64,000 nucleotides of DNA from Carex sylvatica (Eukaryota; Streptophyta; Magnoliopsida; Poales; Cyperaceae): contig CAXKVR010000006.1 of assembly GCA_964058845.1 (NCBI GenBank), positions 558,001 through 622,000 on the forward strand. Direction: 5' to 3'. How positions within the stretch are numbered: the stretch's first letter is position 1; the number at the start of each line of letters is the position of its first letter. Under the pieces are notes generated by a model, which was given only the letters and a program-made list of their open reading frames with translations, was not told the DNA's origin and searched no databases. Positions 44,622 through 57,897 of this stretch are shown here, in pieces. The translations under genes were made by a program, and so were the position numbers.

Positions 44622-44800
44622 GAGTGTGTATCCTCTGAGATATTTCAACTTTTGCGTGACCGACGTGTCCGGTGCCTATTCGGGGTGATGTAGGGAGTCA
44701 GTATTATTTGTGCTTTGAGATTCGTGTAGAACGTATTTAAACGGTTGCGATTTTCCATAAAGTCGCGCAAAGTTTGAGATATCTCAGAGGATACGAATTC
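44622..44800. mobile_element. Mutator-like MITE upstream of VPS16
   Basis: 179 bp from GAGTGTGTATCCTCTGAG to GAGGATACGAATTC. Direct repeats CGTAGTACCC lie at 44087-44096 and 44801-44810, so the left copy is now 525 bp away because the hAT element inserted between. The same family occurs at 10026. It lies 335 bp before the VPS16 start codon, within the likely promoter. Confidence 0.88.
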
Positions 44801-45135
44801 CGTAGTACCCGTTCCCTTTTTCTTTTTTTCTTCACTTCGGCAGAGAACAACTGCGATCGGAACAGTAGAAGGTTGCTTTTGGGACACCGCCTCGCGCCAA
44901 TTTTTGTCAAATCAATTCTCGCCAAATTTTATGGTTTTTCACGGGAATTCGGGAGCTAAAATTTCTCTCCAAATCTCGTCAAAGAAATCAATTTCAGTAG
45001 GAGATTTGAGAATTCGTTAATTCCGTTCCCTGTTTTACCTCTGTCAATTAATCTCGAGGCCTTCTGCGACTTGCTTCAATTTCTTCTGTCCCAAACTGAT
45101 CTTCGCAATTCTCCGGAAAACCATAAACCTCAGCC

Positions 45136-48100
45136 ATGTCGACGGCCGCGGTGGCGGCGGAGTGGCAAGAGATCGCCGACCAGAAATACCTCCGACGGCC
45201 TGAAGTCTACACCATGCAATGGGGCCGCATGGACCTCTCCCGTTTTCGCATTGCATGTGCTCCGTTTGGTGGTCCGATCGCTGCCATTAGAGACGACTCC
45301 AAGATTGTCCAGTTGCTTGCTGAGTCGGCGCGCCGCCACCTCCAGATCTTTTCCAGTTCAGGCGAGCTAATTGCTTCCTGCCCGTGGGACCGGTCTGGGG
45401 GGAAGCTGGTTGGGATGGCCTGGACTGACGATCTCCAGGTGGCATGCCTACTGGAGGATGCATCGGTGCATCTGTTCAATTCGAGGGCTGAGCCTGTGGG
45501 GCCTGCGATCTCTCTTGGAAAGGAGCCATCTGAGAGGCTTATCATGCATTATGTGTTTTGGGGAACTGGTGTTGCATGTTTAACAGAAACGAACCAGGTT
45601 CAGAGAAGTTTCTCTTTCATACTGTTCTCTTTGGATAGCAATGTACTGTAGTGTGCAGGTGATTTTTTTTATTTGTGTCAGATATTTGGAATGAGCACTG
45701 ACCTGTGTACCAGTACTTTAACTGACCGGTATAAACAGCTCACGTGCCATATTTTAACTATAAAGTGTCCAAGAAGGTTAAACCTTAAATATTACAAATG
45801 TTATTTAGCATGCATATCTCTTATTAGTACACAAGTAGCAACCATATCGTGTAACATTGTATTAGGTATCTTAACAACAGCTGTGGCTGAGAACTCGTAA
45901 ACCTGTAAACTCCAGTGCAGTTACTGACAATAATAAACTCTTGGAATCAGGTGTACTGCATCCCAGATTTCAAAAACCCAAATTCGTGCCAGCTAGCGGA
46001 CCCTGGAATTGATGAGGCTGATCAGGTGTTCTGCATGGCTGTGAACGAGCCGAAGGCCGTGAAGTTTGGTACGCCTGAGGTGCTTCTAGCAGTAGGGGAC
46101 TCTGTGCTATTAGTTGGTGAGTATGCGGCACAGACAGTTGGCGAAGGTATCGGGCCTATTCAGAAAATGGCCGTCTCGAAGGAAGGGAAGTTTGTTGCAA
46201 TGTTCACAGGTGACGGCCGGCTCTTGGTGGCCCCCATGGACTTCTCAAGGATTCTCTTTGAGTATGACTGTGAAGTTAGTGCTCGCAATCACTTTGTGTT
46301 TTCTTTTTTTGGTATTACAGACTTGTACTTCTCTGGTTATTGTGCAACTTTGGTTCGTTGTTTAACTGGCCTTCAAGCCTAATTGGATTCACACATAGTT
46401 TTAGTTATAGTTAACCTAATAATTATACAGCAAAAGAGTCAAGTAAACAGATAAGTAGATGAATCATGAGTAACCAGTTCACGGGTAGCATCTCCAAAAT
46501 CCCATCTGAGAAATACCATTTTTAAGTATTGAAAGAGCATCGAAGTCCTAATCCTTGGTGGTTACTAGATGTTTGTTGTCACACTGCATGTCACTATCCA
46601 TTGTGGGAGTTAACCCTGTATTAGCAGAAGCAGATGCAAACCTTCTTGTCATCAAGGTGATTTTACTGTTAAGTTTTCAGTTGCTATTTGCTAATAATCG
46701 GCTAAGTAGTGGTTTTATCTTGTAGTCAGCCCTACCCCCTGATCAGATGGTCTGGTCTAGTCTGGACAGTGTGGTTCTCTACTGGGAAGAGCTGCTTTCA
46801 GTTTCTGTGATTAGTCCAGCCGGGGACCCAGTACACTATACATATGATGAACCAGGTATCCAGCTGATACCTGAGTGTGATGGAGTCAGGATCCTCTCAA
46901 ATTCAAGCATGGAATTTCTCCACCTGGTTCCCGAATCAACTGTCTCGATTTTTGGTATATTCGAAACAATGGAACCATCAGCTATACTGTATGATGCTTA
47001 TGATAACTTTGAAAGACGAAGTGCAAAGGTATGCTTTATCCTTTAAACGGTGCTTGTAAAGTATTGCTTAGAAAATGTTGAACTAGAGGTATTATATTTG
47101 TCAGTATTAACCAAATTAGATAATTTGATTTCTGGAGACCTCATATTGTTTCAGAAACATGAAGTTGATTGCTTTGAGGTCTTGAATCAAATTATCTGTA
47201 CCAGTTCTAACCATAAGTTCTAACAGTAGTTTGCAATAGTTTGGTTAGGTCTACTAGTGTGTTCAATAATTTGTTGCACTATTTGTAGGTTACAATCTTG
47301 ATATACTTTCCTTTTTTTGGTTTATTTTCTAATATCTTGTTGTAAGTTTTGGAGGCTGAATTTGAATCTTTAAAGTCATAATTTCACAACTAGTATTTTA
47401 CTTGGTGTATGTTTGGATTAAATCAAGGTTTAATAACATAACAATTAGACCTTAGGTGAGTTACTTCAATCTTATTTAGACAAATAATTAAATTTTGACC
47501 GAAACAACCTTCTGTCCATTCACTATTGATGGAACTAAATAAGTAAAGTGTTAAAAGATAGACCACACTCTTCTATATTCTAAACGAGAAAGGTGAACTT
47601 TTGACAGGCTGATGAAAACCTGAGATCCATTCGTTCTTTGCTCCCAAAGGCAATTAAGGGGTGTATTGATGCCGCTGGGCATGAGTTTGATGTTTCTCGC
47701 CAGCGCACACTGCTTCGTGCTGCCAGCTATGGCCGTGCCTTCTGCAGGTGAGTGTTGTAAACTTCCTGGACCTTTTTGTCTTTATACATTGGCTGAAAGC
47801 CTGAAACAAAGGCAAAGATGCGAAAAACATAGGAGGATCAAAGATGGCAGTTTCAGTAATTAAGCCCAAGTTTTTTTCTGGTATTTACTGGCACAGCTGC
47901 TACTGAAATGACATAAATACGGTGGGCTATAGTTTCCTAAATTTGTATTTTTGTCTAGACTGGACATATGAAGCCCCACGGGATCTCAATGTTGTATGTG
48001 TTACATCAATTTACCCTCAGAAGTTCAGCTCAAATATGCATTTTTCATCCCGTAATATAATCTATACTGAAGTTTCCTTGAAAACAAGCCTATAAAAAGG

Positions 48101-51100
48101 GTAAAACAATGACCACTGCAACTAGTACTATATGTTGTACTGTTTGTCTAGGTTTGATCTTTAGTTCTAACGAAATAGTTGTAATGTTTACTCTGGTTTA
48201 CTTTTCAAAAATTTGAATGCTATATCAGTATATAAAGACTTCAATAATAGACAAAAAGAACTCGGTAGCATGATAGTCAAGCATAAGTATAGTGTTTACC
48301 AGAACCTAATCGGTTATTTTATATGATAAAGAGTCCAAGGTTCTGATATTAAACATGGTAATGATACATCCAGTTGGCTTTGACAGCCAGTATGATCGTG
48401 ACCACTTCAAGGAGATGTGCAAAACATTACGGGTACTAAATGCTGTTCGTGATATTGGTATCCCGCTTAGCATCGGCCAGTACCAGGTACATTAAAGAGC
48501 ATTTCCGCCCCATTTTTTTTTTTTTTAAATTTGCATCTATGTCATTTAAAATTTGGTTTCTTAGCTTCTAAAATATTTCTATCTAAAATGGCATGTTTTA
48601 AGCTTGTCCAGCGTGGGTTGAAATTTTAGAGCCTAATATCAGCTCTACCTGGAGCTGTAGAATTTCTTTTAGATGCAAAATAACAATGAATTAGAAATCA
48701 TAGATAAGACCGTGCCTTTTGTAGATTGAAACCTGTGTGGACTTGTACTATACTGAAATCCAAGACTCTTGTCACTGTAATGCTAGGGTTGTATACAAAG
48801 GGGAAGTCAGTATATAGCCATACAAACCCATAACATATATTCCTGTAATTCACCCCTACATACCAGAACAACATTATACTTCCCTAGCTTCCCCTTTTTT
48901 TAAAAGGATAACCAAAAGGCTTATCGTTCAATGAGGAAAATGAACTGGTATAACATTTTCAATGTTATGTAGATTATCCTATGTAATGATTTTCTGAAAT
49001 TTAGGGACATTTAACATTTTCTGCACAAAAGTAATATTACATGAGTATATGCAATGTATAAATAGCAGGAGTAAATATGTAGATTCCTATTCTTTCAGTG
49101 ATTTTAATTTATAGATAACAAACTCCCCTCAAGAATCATCAAATATTGTGGCTTTATTAGACACAGAAAATGGTCAACCGTAATACAAAAAGAAAATTTG
49201 GTGTAACATATAGCAAGCTGGTGTGTTATATGGGAAGTTATATGTCTACAAGTGCTATAATCTATGCCAAAAAAAAAGGTCATAGCGAATTCAAGATGTT
49301 ATTGATGATTTTTGGGATTCCTTTCTGTAGCAATCAAAGTTGAAGTTCTTTTATTAAATTCTGACTTGCTTGTCTCTGTCAGTTGCTGACGGCACCTGTT
49401 CTGATCGGACGGCTGATTAATGCCAACCAACATTTTCTTGCTTTAAGGATCTCGGAGTACCTCAACCTAAATCCGGTAACACTCTTTTTTTGTTGCTTAT
49501 TTTTAAGGTTAGCAATTGCTCAATTCTTAATAAGTTCAGGTTGAACTTCTTTTTTGCAATTAAAACCACAAGTCAATACATTGCTAACAAGTTCAAATAA
49601 ATCATATAAACTAGTGCTGATGAGGCAATCCTTTAAACTCGGTTTTTAAGTACAATTTGTGCAAAGTATTGTTACATCATCCATTAGATACGGATTATTG
49701 CTATTTGTATCATTTTGTAGTAACATCTGTTGCTACTTGACGCCAGAGCTTCTTGTCAATTACTTGGAAACATCTTGAAACTTGTTAAGTTGAATGTTTC
49801 AGGGCTTGTAATGTTTTTTTGTGAAATATATAACATATATAGGGGCATATAAAGCAGTGCAATTTCCTAAAAGTGTTTTGATTAAATAGGCACTAATTAC
49901 ATGTTCTAAGCCTGTTTGTAGATACAGCATTTGACCTGAGATGGTTGGTTAGTTAATTATGAAAAGATAAGTAATGCTTGGTGGTGCTAATATAAAAGGA
50001 ATAGTTTGCATAGCACCACAAATTAATCTTGGTGTATTAATTGATTTGAGAAACTTAATTTCATTAATTCCCCAAATTGGGTTATATAGTTGCACATATT
50101 ACATAGAGGTCCCTCATCTATTCTATAATTACCTTTTTTACCAAAAATACCCTTGATACAATCTTGATTCTCAACAGTATTCTTTGGTAAAGCCCACTGT
50201 CCTTGTATGGGTTCAATTTTACTCTCTTGAACTTCGGTGATTTGGTTTTTGTAGGAGGTGGTTATTATGCATTGGGCATGCGAAAAGATAACTGTATCAC
50301 CTTCTGTTCCAGATGACGCTCTTCTAGAAGCTTTGCTGGAAAAGGTTCACTTTACTTGAAAATTTGATATAACTTTTGGTTGCAAAATTAAGTTGCTACT
50401 GATCTCATATAACAGTTGAACACAGCAATAAGTTTACTCTGAACAGATGTTGATCAGATTAATCGATATTCTACTCTAAGAGCTGGAGCTTAGTATCTTA
50501 TGACTCTAAATGTAATGTGAAGTCTAATTTACAGGAGTATTCCTGGAAATGGAATTTGGCCATGAGCTGTGAACTATTATTTTTCAATTTGCACCTTAGA
50601 CATTTATGTGTTTAATAGATGGGATGTACTAAAAACTAATATTGGTTCTAATTTGAAATGTAGCTGAAATTATGTAAAGGAATATCATATGCGGCAATTG
50701 CGGCCCATGCTGACAACAGTGGAAGGAGGAAGTTAGCTGCAATGCTAGTTGAGCATGAGTTGCAATCTTCCAAACAGGTATTCTTTCTATAGTATGTTTT
50801 TGGTTTCATTCAGCCTATATGAAATATAGGATAAGTTCGAGCAAAAGCCTATGTAGATTTTACATAAAGGTTATTGTATTGATTGTTGTATTGGCACATA
50901 GAACCGTCTGTGACATTTTGGTTCAAGAGAAAGGGAAAAAAAATGAGCAAGGATTTCAACCATGAATCTCTTTAGGAAATGAAGTAGCACAAAAGATAGG
51001 TAATCTTTAAGGCATCCTAGCATGCATTGTTAATGATCCAGTAGCGGTCACTCCTGGAGTAACAATGCTTGGACTTGTTTCTGGACAGCTGTTTAAATCA

Positions 51101-54100
51101 TCCATTCATGAATTATTTGATCAATCCATAATTTGAATAGGTGGTACTTGTTTTAGACAATAAGGAGGCACTCCTGCTTGCTCCCCACTATGCAAAAGTT
51201 TTTCTCGATCATGTGTTCTCCAAGGAAATGTTAAATGCTCTTAAATAATCCTGCTCTTAACTACTTGGAATGTATGACTGTTGCTCTAAACTTAATTCAC
51301 ATTGATAAAAGTAACATTTCTCTTTACCATTTTCTATAGGAGATGGCAATCTTTCACAATTTTTGCTGCATAATAGGATTTTTTTTTTTTGTGAATCATG
51401 TGTTTTTACACATTCCTCCTGGATACAAATGTTATTACTATGGTCGCTATTGATCTTATGCAGTATTAGCCCACGGCAACTGTGGCATAGTAGTGGTATT
51501 ACTTTGATTTTTTTTTTCCTGTGGCAGGTGCCTTTGTTGCTAAGCATTGATGAGGAGGACACTGCACTGGCAAAGGCAACGGAAAGTGGTGATACTGATC
51601 TCATCTATCTTGTTCTTTTCCATATTTGGCAGAAGGTAACTCCACAAATTAAATTTTTCTCTGTTTCGAAGCCTTGTTCCAATCCCAAAAGATGAGATCC
51701 AATAAGCATCCACACAAAAAGTTGGTATTGACATTGACACCTAAGGCTTCTCATAAAAATTTGAACTTGTGGAATCTTGGAATAAACAATACTAGTTAAT
51801 TGGAATGGCTTCCTTTTAGATTTCTTGTCAAACAATGTATTTGTAAGAAAAATGTCTTTCTAGTTTAAGAAAAAAAGGAAAGAAAGAAGAAACTGTTTAA
51901 GAAGTATGTTATGAAGTGGAAATAAAACCCAAAGCACATGTATAACCAAAAATCAAGTAGCCTGGGTTTATAAAAGCTTTTAATGAGCTAATAATAACAC
52001 AGTTTTAGGCTTTTAGCAATGATACATGGTCTGCAAGTCATTTTGTCTAAGTCCGATAATACAGGTATAAGCAGTGTATATGCCAGCTTCTGCTTGTTTG
52101 AATTGATAGATTGGAGTTGCAATGTTTGCTTAGTACGATGAGTTGTGGCCAATTGAGTCAACTGCTAACTATTGAATAATAATTTGCAGAATAAAAGGCT
52201 AATTGAGTCTGTGACTTGTCGTTTAAGCTCTAGTAGATCTCAATTATTCTGCAATGTTTGCTTAGTAGGATGAGTTGTGGCCAATTGAGTCTGTGACTTG
52301 TCGTAATTCAGGATGAAAAATTGAGATCTACTAGAGCTTAAACATAACTGGAGTTCAGTTTAGACTATGAATTAACTCAAGGCTTAATTGGATGACTTAG
52401 GGTTTCACCGAGTTAAAGCTAAGTTTCAGTTAAATTGGGGTGGAAGCTTTATTTGCACAAGACTCAGTTTACACATGTTGTTTAAATTAAAGTTAATCAC
52501 ACAGTTGAGGAAATGGGTTTTTACGGCGGTCTGATTGTTAAATGGGAACTTGCCATGAGTCCATGTGGGATCCATGTTTCAATTTGTTAGAATTAGGATT
52601 TGCCTGTTGCATTTACCTTTTTTTCAACATCTTCGCAGAAACCTTCAGTGGATTTCTTTGGCACAGTCAATGCGAGACCACTGGCTCGTGATCTGTTTGT
52701 TGCATATGCTAGGTCAGCATATTCCTGTTATAAAATCCGATGCAATATCTATCTCCAATTTTTGGAAGGGCCTTTCTGAAGTTACTTGAGATAAAAATTC
52801 GTCCTTTTTTGTTTCATTTGTTTGTTTGCAGATGTTACAAGCATGAATTTCTAAAGGACTTTTTTCTCTCCACTGGACAGCTTCAGGTAGGTTGAGTTTA
52901 TGAATTTTATTTTGTTAACCATTGGAATTCCAAGTTATACCAAAGGGTTTTTTTGTATATAGTGTAGAGTTGCCAGATATCACCAACTTAAATAATCAAT
53001 GTTATCACAACCGGACCGGACATCGATCCGGTAAAGTTCCAGGTCAACGGTTTACTTGTTGAACCGGTGGATCAACCAGTGATTTTGTAAATAGTCGTAT
53101 TTGATATTGAGATACTATCTTTTACCTCACTGAAATGTCAATTGCATAAATATTATGTGCATACAACTTAATTTGAGCAAAATTCATTACATTAATGATT
53201 CAAATGATAATATTTATATATTTTCAATTCAAATTGGTGCACACCATTTTTTTCATAATTTGTTATATAAATTATCAAAGTGATCATTTTCTTAATTATT
53301 TTTGGTTCAGATTGGTGCACACCTCAGTGGCATATCAGGTCTTTGTCAACATAATATTTACAATCAGTACTATTTATATTGCTGATTGCAAAATTTTAAA
53401 TCCAATACTATTCATATGACCCACTTTTATAATACAGTAAATGCATATAAAAAACAAAAATAAATAGAAAAATTGATAGAGTTAAATTGTAAATTCCAAT
53501 TTTACACAACAAAATAATGTTTTATACGTGATAAAATAAAACACCTTTGACAATATACATAGCATAATTTTTTTTTTTTTTTGCAATAAAAAGGAACTTA
53601 AACTTGATAGATAAAACAAAGAAATAATATTTTCTTTTTTAATATATAAAATTTAATCACCTGTTCATAAAAGCTTTTTTTTGCATCACTAAGCTATAAT
53701 GTATTTCGTCTTAAAATATAAAAGATGAAACTAATAGTCACATGGGCTTTCGTGGAGTCCAATTGGGCTGAAACTTGAAATTCTCACAAAGGTTAAATGA
53801 CATAATCAATCGGAAAATCCTCTTCACTTTCCTCTTTTCTATTCACGATTTCGATCTATTATCCTTCCACCAAATCTCAGATCTGTTTTAAACCGGATTT
53901 TTTCTCGGAATGGTTCAGCGATTCTTCAGTTAAATCCGGTCGGTTAAACCGTTTTTAACCGGTCCGATAACATTAACGATTCTGTGAAAGAACCAAACCG
54001 GACAATTGACAGGGTCCGGTCCAGTTCTGATAACACTGTAAATAATAGTTATCTAAATATGAGTTGATTACACAAAGCCCTTTCAGGCTTTGTGCTAAAT

Positions 54101-56629
54101 CAGGAGTTATAAGGTGCATTCTTTTCGGTTAGGGTGAATGCAGGTCACATGTGAGTTTTAGTTCATATTGGAAAGGTCAAGTTTCAGATTGGTTTCTGTA
54201 ATGAGATGCTCTTTCCAGTCATGGCACCTTCAGTGTGAAAAGATGAAGAAAAATTGACATGACGTGATATTTTGTAGGATGTTTCCTTCCTTTTGTTAAA
54301 GGAGTCGAGGCTAATGGAAAAGAATCCAATGGCTAGCAAAGGTTCACCTCTGCAGGGCCCGCGGATCAGGCTCATTGAACAAGCTTACAAGCTTTTTGCT
54401 GAAACCAAAGAAAACACGTTCGAGTCTAAGGCTTCAGAAGAGTATTCAAAATTGTTAAGGTAGACCTTTGGTCCATCCCTAAACACTGTACTATAAGGAA
54501 GAAATAGTCTCTGTATTGTACAATGCAAGTTAGGATTGACAGTTGTTAATGCTAAGGCCTTGCCCTTGGGCTGATAGGTTAGGGTTCCGGATTCTTTTTA
54601 CTTGATGGCATATCTGATCTGTACCAATTAACCAACCTCTTGGTGAAAAAAAACAAAAGACTGAAATTCCAAGATAAGCCACCATTTTTCAGTAAGAAAA
54701 ACTGCAGACTGCAATGTGTGAACTCAAGGAACCAATTCTTTATTTTTTTTTTCTACTTTAGCTTTTTTGGCCTTTATTTGTAATGTGTTTACACCATGCA
54801 GAGTACAGCATGAACTAGAAGTTTCAACAAAGCAGGCTATTTTTGTGGATTCTAGCATCAGTGACACTATTAGGACATGCATTGTAATGGGAAATCATCG
54901 GGCCGCACTCAAGGTTAAGAGTGAGTTCAAGGTTAGTATTTGGAGCATCCCTGTGACCCCTAAATGATTGTGCGTCAGTATAGCGATACTTCTAATTTGT
55001 AACCCTATTTTAATTTAAAAAGGAATTACCTAAAATACTTGTTCCGTAATACTTTATCTATCCTGCAAATCGTAGACAATAACACTGGTATCATCCAAGT
55101 ATGAGCATAGTGTTGACTGTTTGTCAAAAATGATGATGTCATTTAACATTTTCTTTTCTTTATTTCTCGAGGTTTCTGAGAAGAGGTGGTACTGGCTGAA
55201 AGCATTTGCTCTGGCTACAGTGAGGGACTGGGATGCTTTGGAGAAGTTCTCAAAAGAGAAGAGTAGACCCCCTGGAGGTGAATTACTTTCTCTTTGTTGT
55301 TTAAAGGCTTAGCTTAAGTCTAATTGAGATAATTAGTGCTTCAGTATCACAATGTATGCAAATAAACCCAGGAAATATATCTTAAATTGACGCAATGCTA
55401 ACCATTCAAATCCTGACACCAGCATGTATCTGACAAAGTTCATTATCTCTTGGCTAGGTTTGCAAATCCTGGCAAAATAGTGAGAATTGTACCTTTGTGA
55501 ATAGTGGCAGATGAACAATTTAAAATAACACTTGATTCAGGCATACACATGATGTTTCAGGTTTTGAGGATTAAATATGAAATAACAGAAGGCAATTTAT
55601 ATGGTCATAACTAATTTGTATGTATATTATATTCTAGGTAACACGAGTAAATGGCTCAAGTTGTGTATGTATATCACTCTGTTTTTCTTTACTTTATTTT
55701 TATCTGTAGGATACAAGCCCTTTGTGCAAGCATGCATAGATGCTGGTGAGAAATCAGAAGCCCTCAAGTACATTCCAAAGTTAACCGATCCACGTGATAA
55801 ATCAGAGGTATCTTGGTTCTACATTCATTTCAACCCAAAACCTCATGTGGTAGCTTTCCTAGAGTTTGGTAATATTTAGGATCCATTTTCCGTCATTGCA
55901 AATAATTTATGGTTATATGTTGAGATGCGATTGAATAACAGGAAAATAAAATTTGATAGAAGACTGTAGTATTGAGTTCTATGTTGAAAAACTAAGACAT
56001 AGTAATTAAATTAGATAATTATCACCACAATGTTCTCCTCAAATTCTTGTTGGTCTTTTTCTTCTTTTGTCACATTGTAAACTAGAGGAGAGGTGAAATG
56101 GGAGGTTTCACACTATTTTGAGAGGCATAACTAGGGTGCAAATGGATCGGGTATTATCCGATCGTATCCGAATCTGTATCCGAAAATTAGATACAGATAT
56201 CCTGAAACGGAGACGGATATGGTTTTAAATTTTAATTATCCGTATCCGAATAATAGATATATATTATATAGTTTAATATATATTATTAAAAAAATATGTT
56301 ATTTACTATTATAAAAGGCGATATCTGTCTCCGTTTAATATCCGATCCGTATTCGTATCCGAAAAATAAAAGCAGATACGGATATGGTTTTAGGACTATC
56401 CGATCTGTTTGCACCCCTGGGCATAACTATGGATTATGTATTTTTTTCATTTATCATTATTTTTGGCAAATAGGCATATGCACGCATTGGCATGGCAAAA
56501 GAAGCTGCGGATGCTGGTTCTCAAGTAAAAGACAGTGAGATTTTTGGCCGACTTCTAGGTCAAAATTCAGGTGCATCTTCCATTTTTGACTCGCTACGTG
56601 ATCGCTTATCTTTTCAAGGAACTTACTAG
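45136..56629 (+). CDS. VPS16: VPS16 (vacuolar sorting, HOPS/CORVET core)
   Basis: Sixteen exons, all GT..AG and in phase, give 844 residues, the normal length: 45136-45597, 45951-46274, 46726-47028, 47608-47747, 48387-48486, 49383-49475, 50255-50344, 50664-50777, 51528-51635, 52639-52712, 52832-52886, 54278-54459, 54802-54931, 55172-55277, 55710-55807, 56474-56629. VPS16 (VCL1 in Arabidopsis) is a core subunit of the class C tethering complexes that drive fusion at the vacuole and late endosome. The N-terminal half (to ~370) is a beta-propeller with FGGPIAAIRDDSKIVQL and IPECDGVRILSN. The C-terminal half is an alpha-solenoid with AAGHEFDVSRQRTLLRAASY, VVIMHWACEKIT, SGDTDLIYLVLFHIWQK, GSPLQGPRI, WYWLKAFALATVRDW and AYARIGMAKEAAD. 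It ends LRDRLSFQGTY. The start has GCCATGT context with no upstream in-frame Met in this leader. hAT elements sit in introns 11 and 15. Intact. Confidence 0.93.
52128..52295. repeat. Local duplication in VPS16 intron 9
   Basis: TGTTTGCTTAGTA[C/G]GATGAG and TGTGGCCAATTGAGTC occur at 52124-52160 and 52250-52288. GAGTCTGTGACTTGTCGT is also repeated, and CTCTAGTAGATCTCAATT has an inverted copy near 52320. This is a small local rearrangement. Confidence 0.6.
52997..54038. mobile_element. hAT element in VPS16 intron 11
   Basis: 1,042 bp from CAATGTTATCACAACCGGAC to GTCCAGTTCTGATAACACTG (inverted), with perfect 8-bp target duplication TAAATAAT (52989-52996 and 54039-54046). Sub-terminal CCGGTTNAACCGG-type repeats (GGTTAAACCG, TTTTAACCGG) are clustered at both ends. 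The interior is AT-rich with no transposase. It explains why intron 11 is the longest (about 1.4 kb). Confidence 0.9.
56133..56420. mobile_element. hAT-like MITE in VPS16 intron 15
   Basis: Left AGGGTGCAAATGGATCGGGT and right TCCGATCTGTTTGCACCCCT are inverted. Flanks GGCATAACT (56124-56132 and 56420-56428) give an 8-9 bp target duplication. The interior is built of TATCCGTATCCGAA variants in both orientations. Related fragments occur at about 5200-5280 and 11390-11470. Confidence 0.85.
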
Positions 56630-56987
56630 TAGATGCTCCTGGCATATCTCCAAAGTTTATGTGTTTATGATGATTTATTTTTATTTTTATTTGATTGTTT
56701 TTCTTTTGGTTTGTGGGATCATCATGTAATTAGCTTCATGTTCATGTTTCTTTTCCATTTGCATCATTTTCTCTGTGACAGATAAAGTTTGCTTGTAATT
56801 ATTTTTCATCTTTCGCTTGTTACATTTTGTAGTGCAGAAAAAAAGACTGAATTTTTTTCGTGTGGAGTTGGTCTCATCGATAAATATGCATCCATGTGTC
56901 ACGCATAGAAATAAGACGCTTTTTATGTGCGTTTGTCTTGCGTGTTGTTTTTATGCTTAATGATTTTAATAAAATAGAAATGTGTTT
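56630..56987. other. 3' flank of VPS16
   Basis: AT-rich with several AATAAA-like signals (for example near 56967). No gene. Presumably includes the VPS16 3' UTR. Confidence 0.5.
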
Positions 56988-57118
56988 GAGTGAGTCCATG
57001 GTGCTGTGCATATCATCATTTGGTTTGTAATACGGATCAATATTTTCGGTTTTAGAATTCTAACGATCAATATGAACCGTTCAACATGATTTTCATATGA
57101 ATATATGTACTTGTAGAC

Positions 57119-57155
<37 letters not shown>

Positions 57156-57382
57156 AGAAAATAACTGTTTTTGAATGGTTCAAAATTTTCATATCAAGTG
57201 ATTTTCTACCTATTTTAAAAAATAAAAAAAAATTCTTAAAAATATAAAATTTGATCGGCAAGTACACATTCATATGGGGATCATGTTAAACGGTTTGGAT
57301 CAATTGTTAGAATTTTGAAAACAAAAATTTTAGTTCATATTACAAACTAACCTGTGATATGCATATTACCATAGACTCACTC
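56988..57382. mobile_element. Palindromic Mutator-like MITE 3' of VPS16
   Basis: 395 bp with ends GAGTGAGTCCATGG and the inverse of CCATAGACTCACTC. Target repeats AATGTGTTT (56979-56987) and AATGCGTTT (57383-57391) differ by one base. The interior carries AACGATCAATATGAACCGTT and its inverse, linking it to the core family, and a (TA)n run at 57127-57152. Confidence 0.85.
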
Positions 57383-57897
57383 AATGCGTTTTGTTGACAG
57401 ACCAAATACACAATCTAAAGGCATTTGTACTAAGAATGGTACCTATGCTAAAAAAAATGTATTGGCATGGCATTAAGTAATGTATTATCTGCAGTACCTA
57501 TAATAATATGTTTCGTCCCATATCTTGGATTTCTTGAACATGTAAACAAAGTAGCTGAGATGCTAGTAGTCTGGGTTGGCTGTTCAACTTCATACAGATC
57601 ATGGCAGTAAATTTCAGTAGAGTCAAGATGATGCATCAATTTATATGTTGCACAAGTAATGATAACTATTCAATCTGAATATACTTTGACAGTCCGATCT
57701 AATCTAAGAAATAATATAGTACCATACAGTTTACCAAGCAACAATTCTCAAATTCCAAGCTGGCGTACATGTTTAGGGTATCAACAACAGGTATAAAACA
57801 AGTTGGGGGACGTAGTATTTTCGATTCTTATCCATTAACGAAAGAAAACTTGAACCCTTATAATACCCATATAAATATATATATGTATATATAATAT
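57383..57897. other. Intergenic, no gene recognised
   Basis: No coding evidence and no complete element. It separates two palindromic MITEs. Confidence 0.45.

Noticed and set aside
45130..45545. Minus-strand open frames over VPS16 exon 1
   Set aside because: They exist only because the exon is GC-rich and lacks stops in several frames. The plus-strand reading matches VPS16.
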